From positions 4,278,001 to 4,342,000 of the forward strand of contig NC_067294.1 in the NCBI RefSeq assembly GCF_020740795.1: a DNA stretch of 64,000 nt, read 5' to 3'. This DNA is from Apus apus (taxonomy: Eukaryota > Chordata > Aves > Apodiformes > Apodidae). The notes below the pieces were generated by a model, which worked only from the letters and a program-made list of their open reading frames with translations, did no database searches and was not told the origin of the DNA. Shown one piece after another: positions 50,501 to 59,519 of the stretch (its first letter is position 1; each line of letters opens with the position of its first letter). Made by a program: the position numbers and the translations under genes.

Positions 50501-53500
50501 TCACTTAGTTCTCCAGACACTATTTTACCCTAGTTTTCAATGCTGGAGTTAATAAGCCACCCCAAATCAACAGAAACTTGGAGAAGTTCCAATATTTGAA
50601 AGCTCATTCTAAAGACCACCACCACATGTGGTGAACCTCTCTGATTCTTTTTATATGAACAACAAATCCAATAAATTATACAAGCTTTTATCATAAAGTC
50701 TGCCTCCTATAAGAAGGTCTCTTAGTCTCAGTACCTGCTCATTTATTCTGCAAAGGGACAAAATGCAATCCCCTTTACAAAGAAATCCAAATCTGGGAGA
50801 AAAAAAGTCCATACCAGTAGGGAAGAACATTATAGCAAGTTGGAGTGAGCTTGTGGGACCCTTCTTGCTGGATGGAGGCAGCCTGGTAAAGACCCAGTGT
50901 TCATAGTTTCCATCTTCTTTCCCCTGAAGTAGAAAGATGATTTCCCATTATTTCAGTGGGAACAGGTTTGTGTCATATATATAATTTTAAATATTGAAGG
51001 AAAAAAAAAAATACATTAGGTCACATCTGACCTAGTGTGTCCCTAAGAGGAATGTCCTATGTGCTGTAAGAAAGCCTGCCATTGCAAGCCAACTTTTCTT
51101 CCCATAGGAAGCCAGGCTAAAAATAAGGCTTATGCAATCACCACTCTGTGTCCTCCTCCCCTTGTCCTCCAACAACGTCTGAACCAACTGGCCAATCTCA
51201 GCCACACTTGATAGAGCCCTAGTGACCTCAGGGATATTAAGCTCTCACAGGTTTTGCAGAAAGGTCTCTCTCACTCTCTTCTAAAGAAAAGTCCCACAAG
51301 CCTTCCCAAAGCTTCATCTACCCAGGAGCAGACACACACATGTCCCATACTCAGTAAAAAGTCAGATAGAGCTTGTTCTCACATCACACAATCCAAGCCC
51401 AAGATAAACTCTGTGGGAAGCCAAGTGTTCTGGTGCTCAGGGGACTAATCTCTTCTAAAGCAACCCACCTGACAGAACTTGAATTTAACTCTGCTCATAT
51501 TTATACCTGCGTGCTGCATCCATATTACAGGAATTTACTGTTACATGACTGAAACACACTCTTGCCCCCTCTCAAGACAGCACACAGGGTTTCATACGTT
51601 GCTGTTGCACTGGCATAGATTTCCCTTGTGCTCTCTCAGGGGCAGTGGTGCTCCTCTCTGGCTGTGTCTGCTTCTGGTGTGGCTCTTGCTTTTTTGGGAG
51701 TAGGGAACACTAGCATCCATCGTGCCTCTAGCTCCTGAAGTAAAACCACAGCTGAATGATTTGGGAAGTTTTCCCAGTGCTAACAGAGAGAGGTACCCTG
51801 GGACTTACTCTGGCTTCTGAGATGATGCCATCAGTTACCCATAAATAATCCCAGTGGAGAAAGAGGAGGAGTGGAAGGCCACAGATGGCATTAGAGAGGC
51901 TTTGATGAACAGGCAGTTTAATCTTTTATGCATTTCAGTGCTGTATATATTGAGGCTGACTTCAGTAGGCATCACAGACTGCAAACCCTAGGGAACAGAC
52001 GTGGTGTTTCTATTCAGCTGCTGCTTTCATTGATAACACCCTGAATTTGTGGCATATTAATGTGCTCTTACAAGCTGATCTGAAATAGTAAATGGACTTC
52101 TGACTAGATTTCCTCTCCACTCTGCTTTAAGCGATTAACTTATGAAGAGAGAATGGCTCGCAGGCTGCTCGGACCAGTGAATGCTGCATCTGTGCTGGAA
52201 ACACACAGTGAGGACAATATGCAGAATGCACAGGTAACTGGGGACCCATCCAGAATGATTGTGCTGTGACCTGCTTGTACCTGATTGGCAGAGAAATGGG
52301 GTTCATTTGGTACCAGCGCAGCGGAGGGGAAGGAAAGGGACAGCTCTCTCTGGCAGAGCACTGCAGAGCAGGGATTTGGGGGTTTTTCTGGGGGGCTGGT
52401 GGCAGAGGAAGGGAATTTAAGAACCTTGCCTTTGCTGGGCCTGATCTGTAGCAATGACCTCTCCAGGCAGGAATTACAACAGCTGCTGCACACACAGCAC
52501 GTTACACCCTGCCTGTGACAGGCAGGGAGCAGCACAGCCAGGGGTGCAGGTACCCACTCTCTAACAGCCCGAGTTCAGACTTGGCCAGGACAGCAAGATT
52601 TACACCTGTCACTGTATGGAGCAAGTGACATTGCCAACAAGAGGTCAGGGCCTTGGGGTGGGTTTTAGCCCTTCCAGCCTGGGTCCTGTAATCATTAAGA
52701 GAAGGCAAAGCAGTTATTTTTGCAGCCCACCTGTTGATAGACTGCTGGCATTTTCAAAAGCATTTTAGTTGGAGACTCGCATCATTTACTGTTTATTCAG
52801 GCCAGTTAAAAGGTCTCTTTAGCACTTCAGTGATCACAGTCAGTGGAAATGTCTGTTGTGACACTGGGTACCTGTGCAGCCAAAGAAAATGTCCCTCCTG
52901 TGGCATGCACACAAAGAGCCAGCAGGCTGGCATACACCTTCCAAAGTGCAGTTAGCAAAACTCCTTGAGGCAAGAGACACTTAAGATCACAGCAAGGGAG
53001 GAATATGCAATTTGAGCTATTTCTCCCCAGCAATTATCTTGACAACAGCAGGCAAGAAAGGAACATTATGGATGTCAGAGCAAGGGAAGCCTCATTTTTT
53101 GCATAGAACAACAAAATGTTCAGTCAAAACAGGATGACTGACAGCTTTTCAGACTGTGAAATGCTGCATAAAGGGAAGGAGAAATTGGCTTATGTTTGGG
53201 AGATCTTATTCCCATTGTTCAGTGTTATTCTAAAATATTGTAGTCACTGATTCATTCTGCCTCCTGATTCCTCAGGAACTTAACTACACAGTCAGTCCAC
53301 GTAACAGAGCATTAAAATTATGAGCAACTCAATCACTACAGCATAATTTCACAAGACAAGTAATAATTGTACAGAATCATGTAAACAAGCAGATACAAGC
53401 AATTGCCTTTGGAGTCAGCATTGAGTTCACTCCAACAAACCCTCATTCATATAATGCTTCCCCTGAACTGAAGACTGCTTCTGTGCTGGAAGTTTAAACC

Positions 53501-56500
53501 CAGGCTTAAATGTTCCACAGGACTGGGCTACAGAACCAAGCATCTGCCTACAAAACCAGCTCAGTGCAAACACTTGAGAAATTTCCATGCAGTGTTTCCT
53601 CAATCTGACTCCATTGCTAAAATGAGTCACTGGTAATAAACTCTGCTTGCCTTTTCCAAACATCCAAGTGCCCAGCAGGAATCAGTCCTGGGTACTTTAG
53701 CAGATTTACTCATGTGATTGTGGAGTTATCAGCGAGCTTAGTTGGTGCTGTGATCTAGAAAGAAAAATATTTTCCAGCTCAGCATGTGTCCATTGCTATT
53801 GGTACCATATTTAAGTGGGCACAATACAGCGCTCTTGCCAGCAATTCCACTTCTATTCCTGCTATGGGGAAGGACACTTCGTACTCAGCTCTCATTTTAG
53901 CTACTGCCAGTAGTACTGTTCCCCTCTAACAAAGGTTATTGGCTGGCCAAAAGCCTCGTGTGCCAAACAGAACTGCTGCACCTATCACCTGTGCAGAGAG
54001 ATGAGAAGTTGTCCCATTCTATTCACAGGGTCAAGGCAGAGTGCATTAGCTGCCATGCAAGATTCCTTACTTTTTTTCCCAGTGACTTCTCAAGTGTTCA
54101 GTTTGCTTTTAAGCAGTAGTCTGTATACTAACTTAAAATGGCTTCTCATACAATTTATAGATAAACTCACCTCTCCTCTTCTTCTTTCCAAGCACCAGAA
54201 CACAGAAAACATCAGGCTGCAGGTTCCTACAACACACGTAAGGTAAAGCATAAGCTTGTGCCCTGCTGTTCTTCAAGACCTTATTTCAACTTCTTCTAGC
54301 CAGTGTCAGCTTTACTTCACTACTTATCACTTTTTCTAAAGTAGTAATTACTAAATTCATTGTGGATGGTTGATGATGCTTATGATCTTAACCCAGTTAA
54401 CTCTAAGCATAGCACTGAAGGTTTAAAGACTCCATGTACCTAGGGCAAGTATGCTTTGTATTCTAGAAGGTATCTCTCTAGTTAAAGCAAGGTCTGACAA
54501 TGGAAATGATTAAACATAGCATGATGAAACACAGCCTGCATTGCTTCTATATTATTTTGGCTATTAGGCTGGAGGTGAAGGTTTCAGATGTTATGCTTCT
54601 GTGTTGAACAGCTTGAGCAAAACAAGTGGCTGATCAAAACCCACACCTTACAGGTGAAAGACAAAACAGAACCGTAGAGCTGGAATCCTAAACATGCTGA
54701 GGGACTCCAGCTGCACTCAGTGCTTCAATGCCGTTTGTGCTGTGGTAACTTTTGCACCATTAACCGTGTCTGTCCCCGTTTCTAGGAGCAGACCATCCTC
54801 GAGAGCAGATGAACGTGGACATGACTCGATCCAGGAGAAGTTTTTCCAGCCCCGTTTTACACAAGTGCCTGAAGATGTCATTATTGAGGAGGGGCGATTC
54901 TGCAGGCTGGACTTCAAAGTAAGGCCAGCCCTTCCCTCCCAGTCCCATCAGCTCTGCAGGGTGTGGGGCACGAAGTCTGGTCTCTGAGCTGCAGTGTCTG
55001 TGCACTTGCACACAACTAATGGCAGATGGTGCAGGGTCTCTCCAGGCCATGTAAACCAAGACATAGGAGATGGCCAAATGTGTCAGCATTTTCCCTTGGA
55101 AAATTTAAGTGGAATTAGCTGCATAAAAATATGGTTAAAGCTAAATAGTGGTAAATATGGACCACCACAAAACATCTTCCTGACCTCATTGGGAAGAATT
55201 AATATTAAGGCTCTGCTGAAATAAAGTATTTTGGGAGGGGACCCTGTGCTTTGCACTGAGATTCCACTGACTTCAGTGGACACCTGCTGGACACACATTC
55301 AGCAAGGCCTGTTTAGGACTAGCCTGCCTTTAATGGGTCTTCTCTGAGGTAACTGTGCCCTTGCTGGAGCAGACGGTCTGGCAACGAAATGCCACAATGA
55401 CAAAGGAAACACCAGAATATCCTGAAACTGCATGGCAATTGTACCATACTAGCATAAAGAAGAACCTAGGTCTTCCACACATGCAGCTTCACTGCAAAGG
55501 CTGTTTGCTGATTGTGGCTGTGCTTGTTTTTTTCTCATCTCTTCCAATCAGCTTTTAAAAGTAAACTCTTGCCATACTTTGGCATGACCTTTTTCCTCTC
55601 CTTCACAGGTTAGTGGGCTGCCGACTCCAGATGTGATGTGGTATCAGAATGGAAGGATGGTCCATCAAGATCAGTTCCATAAAATGATAGTGTCAGAAAA
55701 GGGGTTCCACTCATTTATTTTTGAAGCAGTCAAGGCATCTGATGCAGGCACATATGAATGTGTGGCAGTCAACCGGGCAGGAGAATCATCTTTTGCAGTA
55801 AAAGTGGAAGTAATTGGTAAGTCTGAGAACACTGATAATCACCTGGCCACACCTGGAAAATCTGATTTATCTAATGCCTTCCTCTGTGTGTTTGGGACAT
55901 AACTGAGATGCAGAGGCAAATCTCCAGATATACAGACTACAATAAACACCTTACCTTTCCCAAGACTACTTTAATGACAGAATCACAGAACGGTTTGAAT
56001 TGGAAGTGACCCTAAAGCTTGTCTAGTTCCAACGCCCCTGCATGGGCAGGGACATCTCCCACTAGACCAGGTTGCTAAGAGCCCCTCCATCTTGGCTTTG
56101 AACACTTCCAGGGATGGAGCTTCCACAACACATGTATCTGGGATGCCGTATTTCTTCAAAGCATTTCTAGTGCAGTATTTAGATATAGTGGGATGTCCAG
56201 AATTTGCAAGTTATTAATCTCCAATAATTGATAATATATGTTGATTGGCTCTCCTCCTGAAGTGGATTGTGTCCACTACACCCTTATGTTCATGGGGTTT
56301 CCCCATAGGTTGCAGCAAGGACCATGTGCCCTCTGGAATTTAGCATTCTGAAGTCTTAGAAAACAAGCCTGATATCAGCATTCAATACTGACAGTAACTC
56401 CTCCTTATCTTCTTGAATTTAGCAAAAGAACATCACACGCCTCCAACTTTCATCTTCAAGCCACAAAGCAAAAAGGTTTTTGAAGGAGATACAGCTAGAC

Positions 56501-57774
56501 TGGAATGCCAGATCTCTGCTATCCCAACCCCCCGGATTTACTGGAAAAGAAACAACGAAATGGTACAATATAATACAGACCGAATAAGGTATCCTAATCA
56601 CGAGTTGGCCATTGGTATGTTACAAAACTGTAACCAGTATTTGTTAAGTCCCATTTGAATCGACTGGAAAGCTGGCTCTCACCCTTGTTTATGACACACA
56701 GTGGACAGGCATGATGCTCAGAGTCTTGTCTTGAGGGCACAGAAAGAAAAACTCCATGACCTGAATTCTGGGAGCAGTGCCAAGGCCCATGGAGAAGCAC
56801 AGCTTTAGGGCTGAAACATGCAACTTATGCATCAAGCTGTGAGGCTGTGGGGCTACAGAAGGGCCTTGATGTCACCTGAATGACATAATAATGTGAATTA
56901 CTGGTGGCTTCTAACACAAATGTCGTGTTTACATCTAAATAGTTTGCAAGAATTGTTCTAGGGCTTTCTCAGCTCCTCAGCATGTAACCTGACACTTGTT
57001 TCGACATCTTCCCTCCTTCCCCCTCCAAGCACTTACACATCAACACCTTCATTTTTCAGCTTGTTACATGACAACACTGGAAGGATTTGCCTCCTGATTC
57101 ATAACGCAAGCAAGAAAGATGCTGGCTGGTACACTGTGTCTGCTGTCAATGGAGCAGGTGTGGCCACCTGCCACGCCAGGCTGGAGGTTGCAAGTAAGTA
57201 CCAGATCACAGTGCCACCACCTCACCTGGAACTGCCACTGGCACTTGTACTCAGAATAAACCCTCAAGATTAACCTAATGATGCTCAGACTGGGAGGATT
57301 TCTTTCTGAAGATACTGAACTATCCCAGGAAAAACTCCTTTGTTTAGCATCAGGACACTACAATGTTTTGCACATTGTCTGGATCTGCTGTCCCTGCTGT
57401 TTTAAGACTAACATTTGATTGATCCCAAGAAGGAGGTTGAATATAAATCTCTGGTGTCTGAGATATGGGTTTGTCTATTAAATTCTTCCTGAGGTTTTGC
57501 TGGTTTGCGTTGCTGGTAAAAAGCAACTGGGTGGCTCTGTCATGGGTTCTTTCCACAGCCTGGGAAGACACTGAAAGTGGCTTTTTTTTCCTCTCTTCCA
57601 GCACATGCAAACAAGCCAACTCCAGCCCCAAAGCAGCTGCGGGTTCGACCAACTTTTAGCAAGTATTTGGCACTTAATGGAAGAGGACTGGATGTGAAAC
57701 AAGCTTTCTCACCTGAAGGAGAGTTTCAGCGTTTGGCTGAGCAGTCTGGACTGTATGAAAGCGATGAACTTTAA
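38499..57774 (+). CDS. MYOT: Myotilin, long palladin-like form (14 exons joined)
   Basis: Myotilin is a sarcomeric Z-disc protein that binds alpha-actinin, F-actin and filamin C. The exons listed below join in a single open frame of at least 812 codons. Residues 17-116 form an extra Ig domain matching the second Ig of palladin/myopalladin, and residues 117-310 are linker. From Met 311 the protein is classical myotilin (502 residues; human is 498): Ser-rich segment, the EALIQDLEKKL and RLTYEERMARRLLG conserved blocks, then Ig domains at about 550-655 and 660-755. It ends in ESDEL, the acidic C-terminal PDZ-ligand type shared by the family. Palladin's central Ig domain between RLTYEERMARRLLG and the last two Ig domains is absent, as in all myotilins. 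A start upstream of 38,499 is possible. Identity is very secure for the classical part and strong for the extension. Confidence 0.9.
39099..39240 (+). CDS. MYOT: MYOT long-form exon L2 (first half of extra Ig)
   Basis: The exon (142 nt, phase 0 in, one base out) has acceptor CCTCCCCCAG and donor GTAGGT. It encodes LQNVRATKGQLVVFECRI and later VHWYR and DFRILRK. The first Ig cysteine (residue 38) and the core Trp (residue 50) are present. The same succession of motifs is found in the palladin/myopalladin second Ig domain. Confidence 0.88.
39797..39820 (+). CDS. MYOT: MYOT long-form 24-nt microexon L3
   Basis: It lies between TTTTGAGCAG and GTAAGT. Read in the phase left by L2 it gives KACSSAVP, filling the gap between ...LRK and EEVCTLV. 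Palladin relatives have an eight-residue segment of the form KPRSxAEP at the same place. Length, phase and position all fit. It is too short to be found by ordinary open-frame scanning. Confidence 0.8.
40367..40486 (+). CDS. MYOT: MYOT long-form exon L4 (second half of extra Ig)
   Basis: This 120-nt exon follows CATTTCAG and ends before GTAGGC, a rather weak donor. It encodes EEVCTLVITEAFPEDSGIFK, then C and VAENEFGSAASSARLSVSP. The DSG and second Ig cysteine (residue 97) complete the Ig fold. Phase 1 at both ends keeps the frame. Confidence 0.9.
40845..40874. repeat. Tandem duplication of a 15-bp unit
   Basis: AGCTATCTCCAAAAC is followed directly by AGCTATCTCCAGAAC, one mismatch, in the MYOT intron between L4 and L5. 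Confidence 0.8.
41084..41342 (+). CDS. MYOT: MYOT long-form exon L5 (linker)
   Basis: The exon (259 nt) has acceptor CTACTTCCAG and donor GTAAGA. It opens GAKELESFAGASHRPAVQ and continues as a low-complexity, charged and Ser/Pro-containing linker with no recognised domain. It is open throughout and leaves two bases, which join in frame to the exon at 46,947. Palladin also has a poorly conserved linker after its second Ig domain. Confidence 0.75.
42600..42631. repeat. Tandem duplication, 17-bp period
   Basis: GGTTAGTTTGAAATTCT is followed at once by GGTTAGTTTGAAATG. Confidence 0.8.
44160..44400. promoter_or_regulatory. Candidate conserved/regulatory AT-rich element
   Basis: The segment is AT-rich yet keeps several CpGs and homeodomain-like ATTAA/TTAAT motifs. 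It contains a nested inverted repeat: CGAATAA at 44,328-44,334 pairs with TTATTCG at 44,361-44,367, and CACCAAAT at 44,343-44,350 pairs with ATTTGGTG at 44,353-44,360. The look is that of a conserved non-coding element, but conservation was not tested. Confidence 0.3.
44830..45190. promoter_or_regulatory. MYOT: Intragenic GC/CpG-rich patch, possible alternative promoter
   Basis: GC and CpG rise sharply over about 360 bases, unlike the neighbouring intron. It lies 1.8 kb upstream of the exon that carries the classical myotilin start, on the right side to serve a short transcript. Part of the CpG content comes from the embedded minisatellite, so a repeat-driven GC spike is the main alternative. 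Confidence 0.35.
44939..45023. repeat. 34-bp minisatellite, 2.5 copies
   Basis: Units of 34 bp built from GCCCGGGGACACCGGGACACA plus GCCCGGGAATACA occupy 44,939-44,972 and 44,973-45,006, with a partial third copy. Each unit holds two related half-units. The long minus-strand open frame here is an artefact of this repeat. Confidence 0.9.
46023..46092 (+). promoter_or_regulatory. MYOT: TATA-like site, hairpin and E-box upstream of classical MYOT
   Basis: A 7-bp hairpin (GGAGCCC / GGGCTCC, 46,023-46,042) precedes TATATATAG (46,070-46,078) and an E-box CAGCTG (46,087-46,092). E-boxes are bound by myogenic factors in muscle promoters. Such motifs are common by chance, and no matching first-exon donor was established. 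Confidence 0.2.
46947..47657 (+). CDS. MYOT: MYOT exon with classical start and Ser-rich region
   Basis: In the long form this exon starts after TTTAACTGTCAG, the only nearby acceptor whose phase takes the two bases left by L5. It is 711 nt. The classical Met is at 47,269 (MFNYERPKHFIQSKN), matching the start of mammalian myotilin. The frame is open upstream of it, with an in-frame ATG at 46,978. The stretch before the Met (SPMSVPNFPSVSSM) resembles palladin just upstream of its FNYxRPK motif. A Ser-rich tract follows (SSSSSLSSSITLSSPS), the region where human dominant myopathy mutations cluster. Donor GTAAGT. Confidence 0.92.
47658..49519 (+). other. MYOT: MYOT intron
   Basis: Ordinary intron; no exon, repeat or RNA gene recognised. 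Confidence 0.7.
49520..49673 (+). CDS. MYOT: MYOT exon, conserved DLEKKL block
   Basis: The exon encodes EIQGTKEALIQDLEKKLRCK and then DNLLQNGNQ, a block shared by myotilin and palladin, before donor GTAAGG. The acceptor is a GAGTAG tandem site: use of the first AG starts the exon at 49,520, use of the second at 49,523. The choice adds or removes one Ser codon without changing frame. Confidence 0.93.
49674..52131 (+). other. MYOT: MYOT intron
   Basis: Ordinary intron with a poly(A) run near 51.0 kb; nothing else recognised. Confidence 0.7.
52132..52233 (+). CDS. MYOT: MYOT exon, RLTYEERMARRLLG block
   Basis: This 102-nt exon (phase 0 at both ends) encodes RLTYEERMARRLLGPVNAAS and a variable tail ending NMQNAQ. 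The block is nearly identical in palladin and myotilin. Acceptor CTGCTTTAAG, donor GTAACT. Confidence 0.93.
52234..54192 (+). other. MYOT: MYOT intron
   Basis: Ordinary intron; no repeat or exon recognised. In palladin the central Ig domain would be encoded at the equivalent position; no trace of it was seen. Confidence 0.65.
54193..54242 (+). CDS. MYOT: MYOT short exon
   Basis: This 50-nt exon encodes HQNTENIRLQVPTTHVR, matching the human segment ending RLQVPTSQVR. Acceptor TTCTTTCCAAG, donor GTAAAG; it leaves two bases. Confidence 0.88.
54786..54918 (+). CDS. MYOT: MYOT exon, start of first classical Ig
   Basis: It encodes DSIQEKFFQPRFTQVPEDV and EEGRFCRLDFK, the start of the first of the two classical Ig domains. 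It is 133 nt with acceptor CCGTTTCTAG and donor GTAAGG, phase 0 out. Confidence 0.95.
55609..55816 (+). CDS. MYOT: MYOT exon, rest of first classical Ig
   Basis: It encodes VSGLPTPDVMWYQNGRMV, KMIVSEKGFHSF and ASDAGTYECVAVNRAGESS. The core Trp, the DAGxYxC motif and the terminal strand are intact. 208 nt, donor GTAAGT. Confidence 0.96.
55977..56131 (-). mobile_element. CR1 LINE 3' remnant in MYOT intron
   Basis: On the minus strand this is a CR1 tail. On the + strand it reads 'agaatcacagaacggtttga', then 'gtctagttccaac', 'catctcccactagaccaggt' and 'ttccagggatgga', all standard CR1 segments in reverse. It is antisense to MYOT and away from the splice sites. Confidence 0.9.
56423..56588 (+). 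CDS. MYOT: MYOT exon, start of second classical Ig
   Basis: It encodes KEHHTPPTFIFKPQSKKVFE, LECQISAIPTPRIYWKRNNE and MVQYNTDRI. 166 nt, acceptor CTTGAATTTAG, donor GTATCC (unusual after +4), two bases left. Confidence 0.95.
57060..57193 (+). CDS. MYOT: MYOT exon, rest of second classical Ig
   Basis: It encodes LLHDNTGRICLLIHNASKKD followed by AGWYTVSAVNGAGVATCHAR. As in other myotilins, the usual second Ig cysteine position is Val (WYTV). 134 nt, acceptor CATTTTTCAG, donor GTAAGT. Confidence 0.95.
57602..57774 (+). CDS. MYOT: MYOT terminal coding exon
   Basis: It encodes KQLRVRPTFSKYLALNGRGL, DVKQAFSPEGEFQRLAEQSG and LYESDEL, then TAA at 57,772-57,774. The acidic ESDEL end is the PDZ-ligand type known to bind enigma-family Z-disc proteins such as ZASP in the myotilin/palladin family. 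Confidence 0.96.
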
Positions 57775-58200
57775 CTGGAAACAAAGAGGAAAACTCACAC
57801 CTACACGAGACAATTACAACATAGATGCAGTTAACTGGTGATTGCTCTAATTAGCAAAATACCTACTACATATTTTTACTTTGACTCTTGCACATTCAGC
57901 TGTTCCCATTTTACCATGTTAGATTTTATTTATATGGGTTGGTGAATATAACCATTTACTGAGTCTTGAATTTTAACTACACAGCCTAAGAAAGCAGGCC
58001 AATTAGTTTTTACAAGTGTGGGCGGTTTTAGCTCCACCTGTGCTTGGTTACATGCTAAAGTAGATTGGTTTGTACTGCTTCTCTAATTTCACTCTTGATA
58101 ATATCAGAAGTCTGTACTGTCTGAATACTGAAACCAAATAGACTAGAGTGGTTTTATGAGAATAAATTAGAGGCAAATAAAATTTTAAATGCCCAGCACT
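57775..58200 (+). other. MYOT: MYOT 3' UTR
   Basis: Non-coding sequence from the stop codon to just past two poly(A) signals. The length is about 0.4 kb if these signals are used. Confidence 0.7.
58161..58181 (+). terminator. MYOT: MYOT poly(A) signals, tandem AATAAA
   Basis: AATAAA occurs at 58,161-58,166 and again at 58,176-58,181, about 390-400 bases after the stop codon. Cleavage would fall near 58,195-58,215. Confidence 0.75.
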
Positions 58201-58889
58201 GGCTGTGCCTCTTCCTTGATCTGTTAAAACCAGCTATGGGTGTCTGGCATCAGCTGCTGCCTGGCAGAAGTGTGGTCTTAGCCTAAGTCTGCCACTGGTC
58301 CTCTCTCCTGCCTCCTCTTCCCCTCATTTCTTGTCTTCTGACAACTATTAACTATTTACCAGAAACTAGATGCCGACATTACCTTAATGCTAAAACATGT
58401 CAATGAGGCATCATAAATATTTTTCATCCTTGTACACTTGACCCAAAAGCTGCACTGTACAACATGAAGTGATAAGGCTGCCACGTTTTCCCTCTTTACT
58501 CCTTTAATCAAGAAGGGACTGTTGACTTACCCGAGTGTTGGCTCTCAACAAGCTATTGATTTGAAACATGCAAACGGTTTGTGTGTTGCTATTCACAACC
58601 ATCTTGCTCAAAACAGTAATACATACCAGGAAACTGTTTTGTTTTGTTTTCCCAAACTCTGACAAACCTCACAATCTCTAAAGGTTTTTCAACTGCAGCT
58701 GCCACAAGAAAACCTGTGAGGGTGGAACTGGCCTGAACTCAGGGGGAACACCGGAACGCTGCAGAGGGTCAGCAAATCCCTGCAGCGTATTCCAGAAGGG
58801 AAGAAATGAGGCCTTGGCTTCACGACGCGCTGCTGCATCCTTAAATAAACCTCCCAAATCTAAACTGCGCAACACCGGCCGTTGAACTC
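58201..58889. other. Short MYOT-PKD2L2 intergenic spacer
   Basis: AT-rich with no coding exon or recognised repeat. It grades into the PKD2L2 CpG island at about 58.9 kb. Confidence 0.6.
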
Positions 58890-59380
58890 CCGGCAAAGTC
58901 CTGCAGCTCTAACCACCGCGCTTCTCCTCGGGGCTGCCTGAGCCCCGGAATAACCTCCAGTAACTCGCTGCGGGCTCGAGCTGACCTGATGCAGGTGGGC
59001 ACCCCAACCCGCCTGAGGGGAAGTTGGGCAGGGCACAGACACGGGGTGTGGGCCGGTGCTGAGCAGCAGGCCCGGCACGGGAGAGGCCCTCAGGCCCCTC
59101 AGCCCCCGCACACCCCTCGTTCCCCGCCGCTGCCCACGGCCGCAGCGGGAGCTCCTCATCCCCCGAGCCGAGCCCGCAGGCCCCGGGCGCCGCGGCCGAT
59201 GGGTCATTCCCCCGGGAGGACAGGCTGCCAGGCCGGGGGCTGGACGCGCGGGCCGGGCCAGGCAGCGCGGGGCCCGCTGCGGCAGGAGCCCAGGCGCGGC
59301 GGGAGAAGCGAGGCAGCCCCCCCGGCAGCCCGGGGCAGCCCCAGCCTTCCCGCAGGCGCTGAGGGGAACCCGCCCGAGGC

Positions 59381-59396
59381 GGGGGGGGCGGGGGGG
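59381..59396 (+). repeat. G-run (G8-C-G7), G-quadruplex candidate
   Basis: Two long G tracts separated by one C lie 63 bases upstream of the PKD2L2 start codon, likely in or near its 5' UTR. Confidence 0.7.
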
Positions 59397-59458
59397 TCGG
59401 AGCCGCCGCCCGTTGGGATTCAAACGGGAGCGGCGGGTGCGGGCCCGGCCCGGCCGCC

Positions 59459-59519
59459 ATGAAGCCGCCGGCAGCGCGGCAGCGGCCCGCAGCGGAGCTG
59501 AGGCCGGGCGGCAGCAGGG
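59459..59519 (+). CDS. PKD2L2: PKD2L2 exon 1 coding part
   Basis: The ATG in a good context (GCCGCCATGA) starts MKPPAARQRPAAELRPGGSR; donor GTGCGT follows. The N-terminus is short, basic and Pro/Ala-rich and is not expected to be conserved. It lies within the CpG island and leaves one base, which fits exon 2. Confidence 0.8.
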
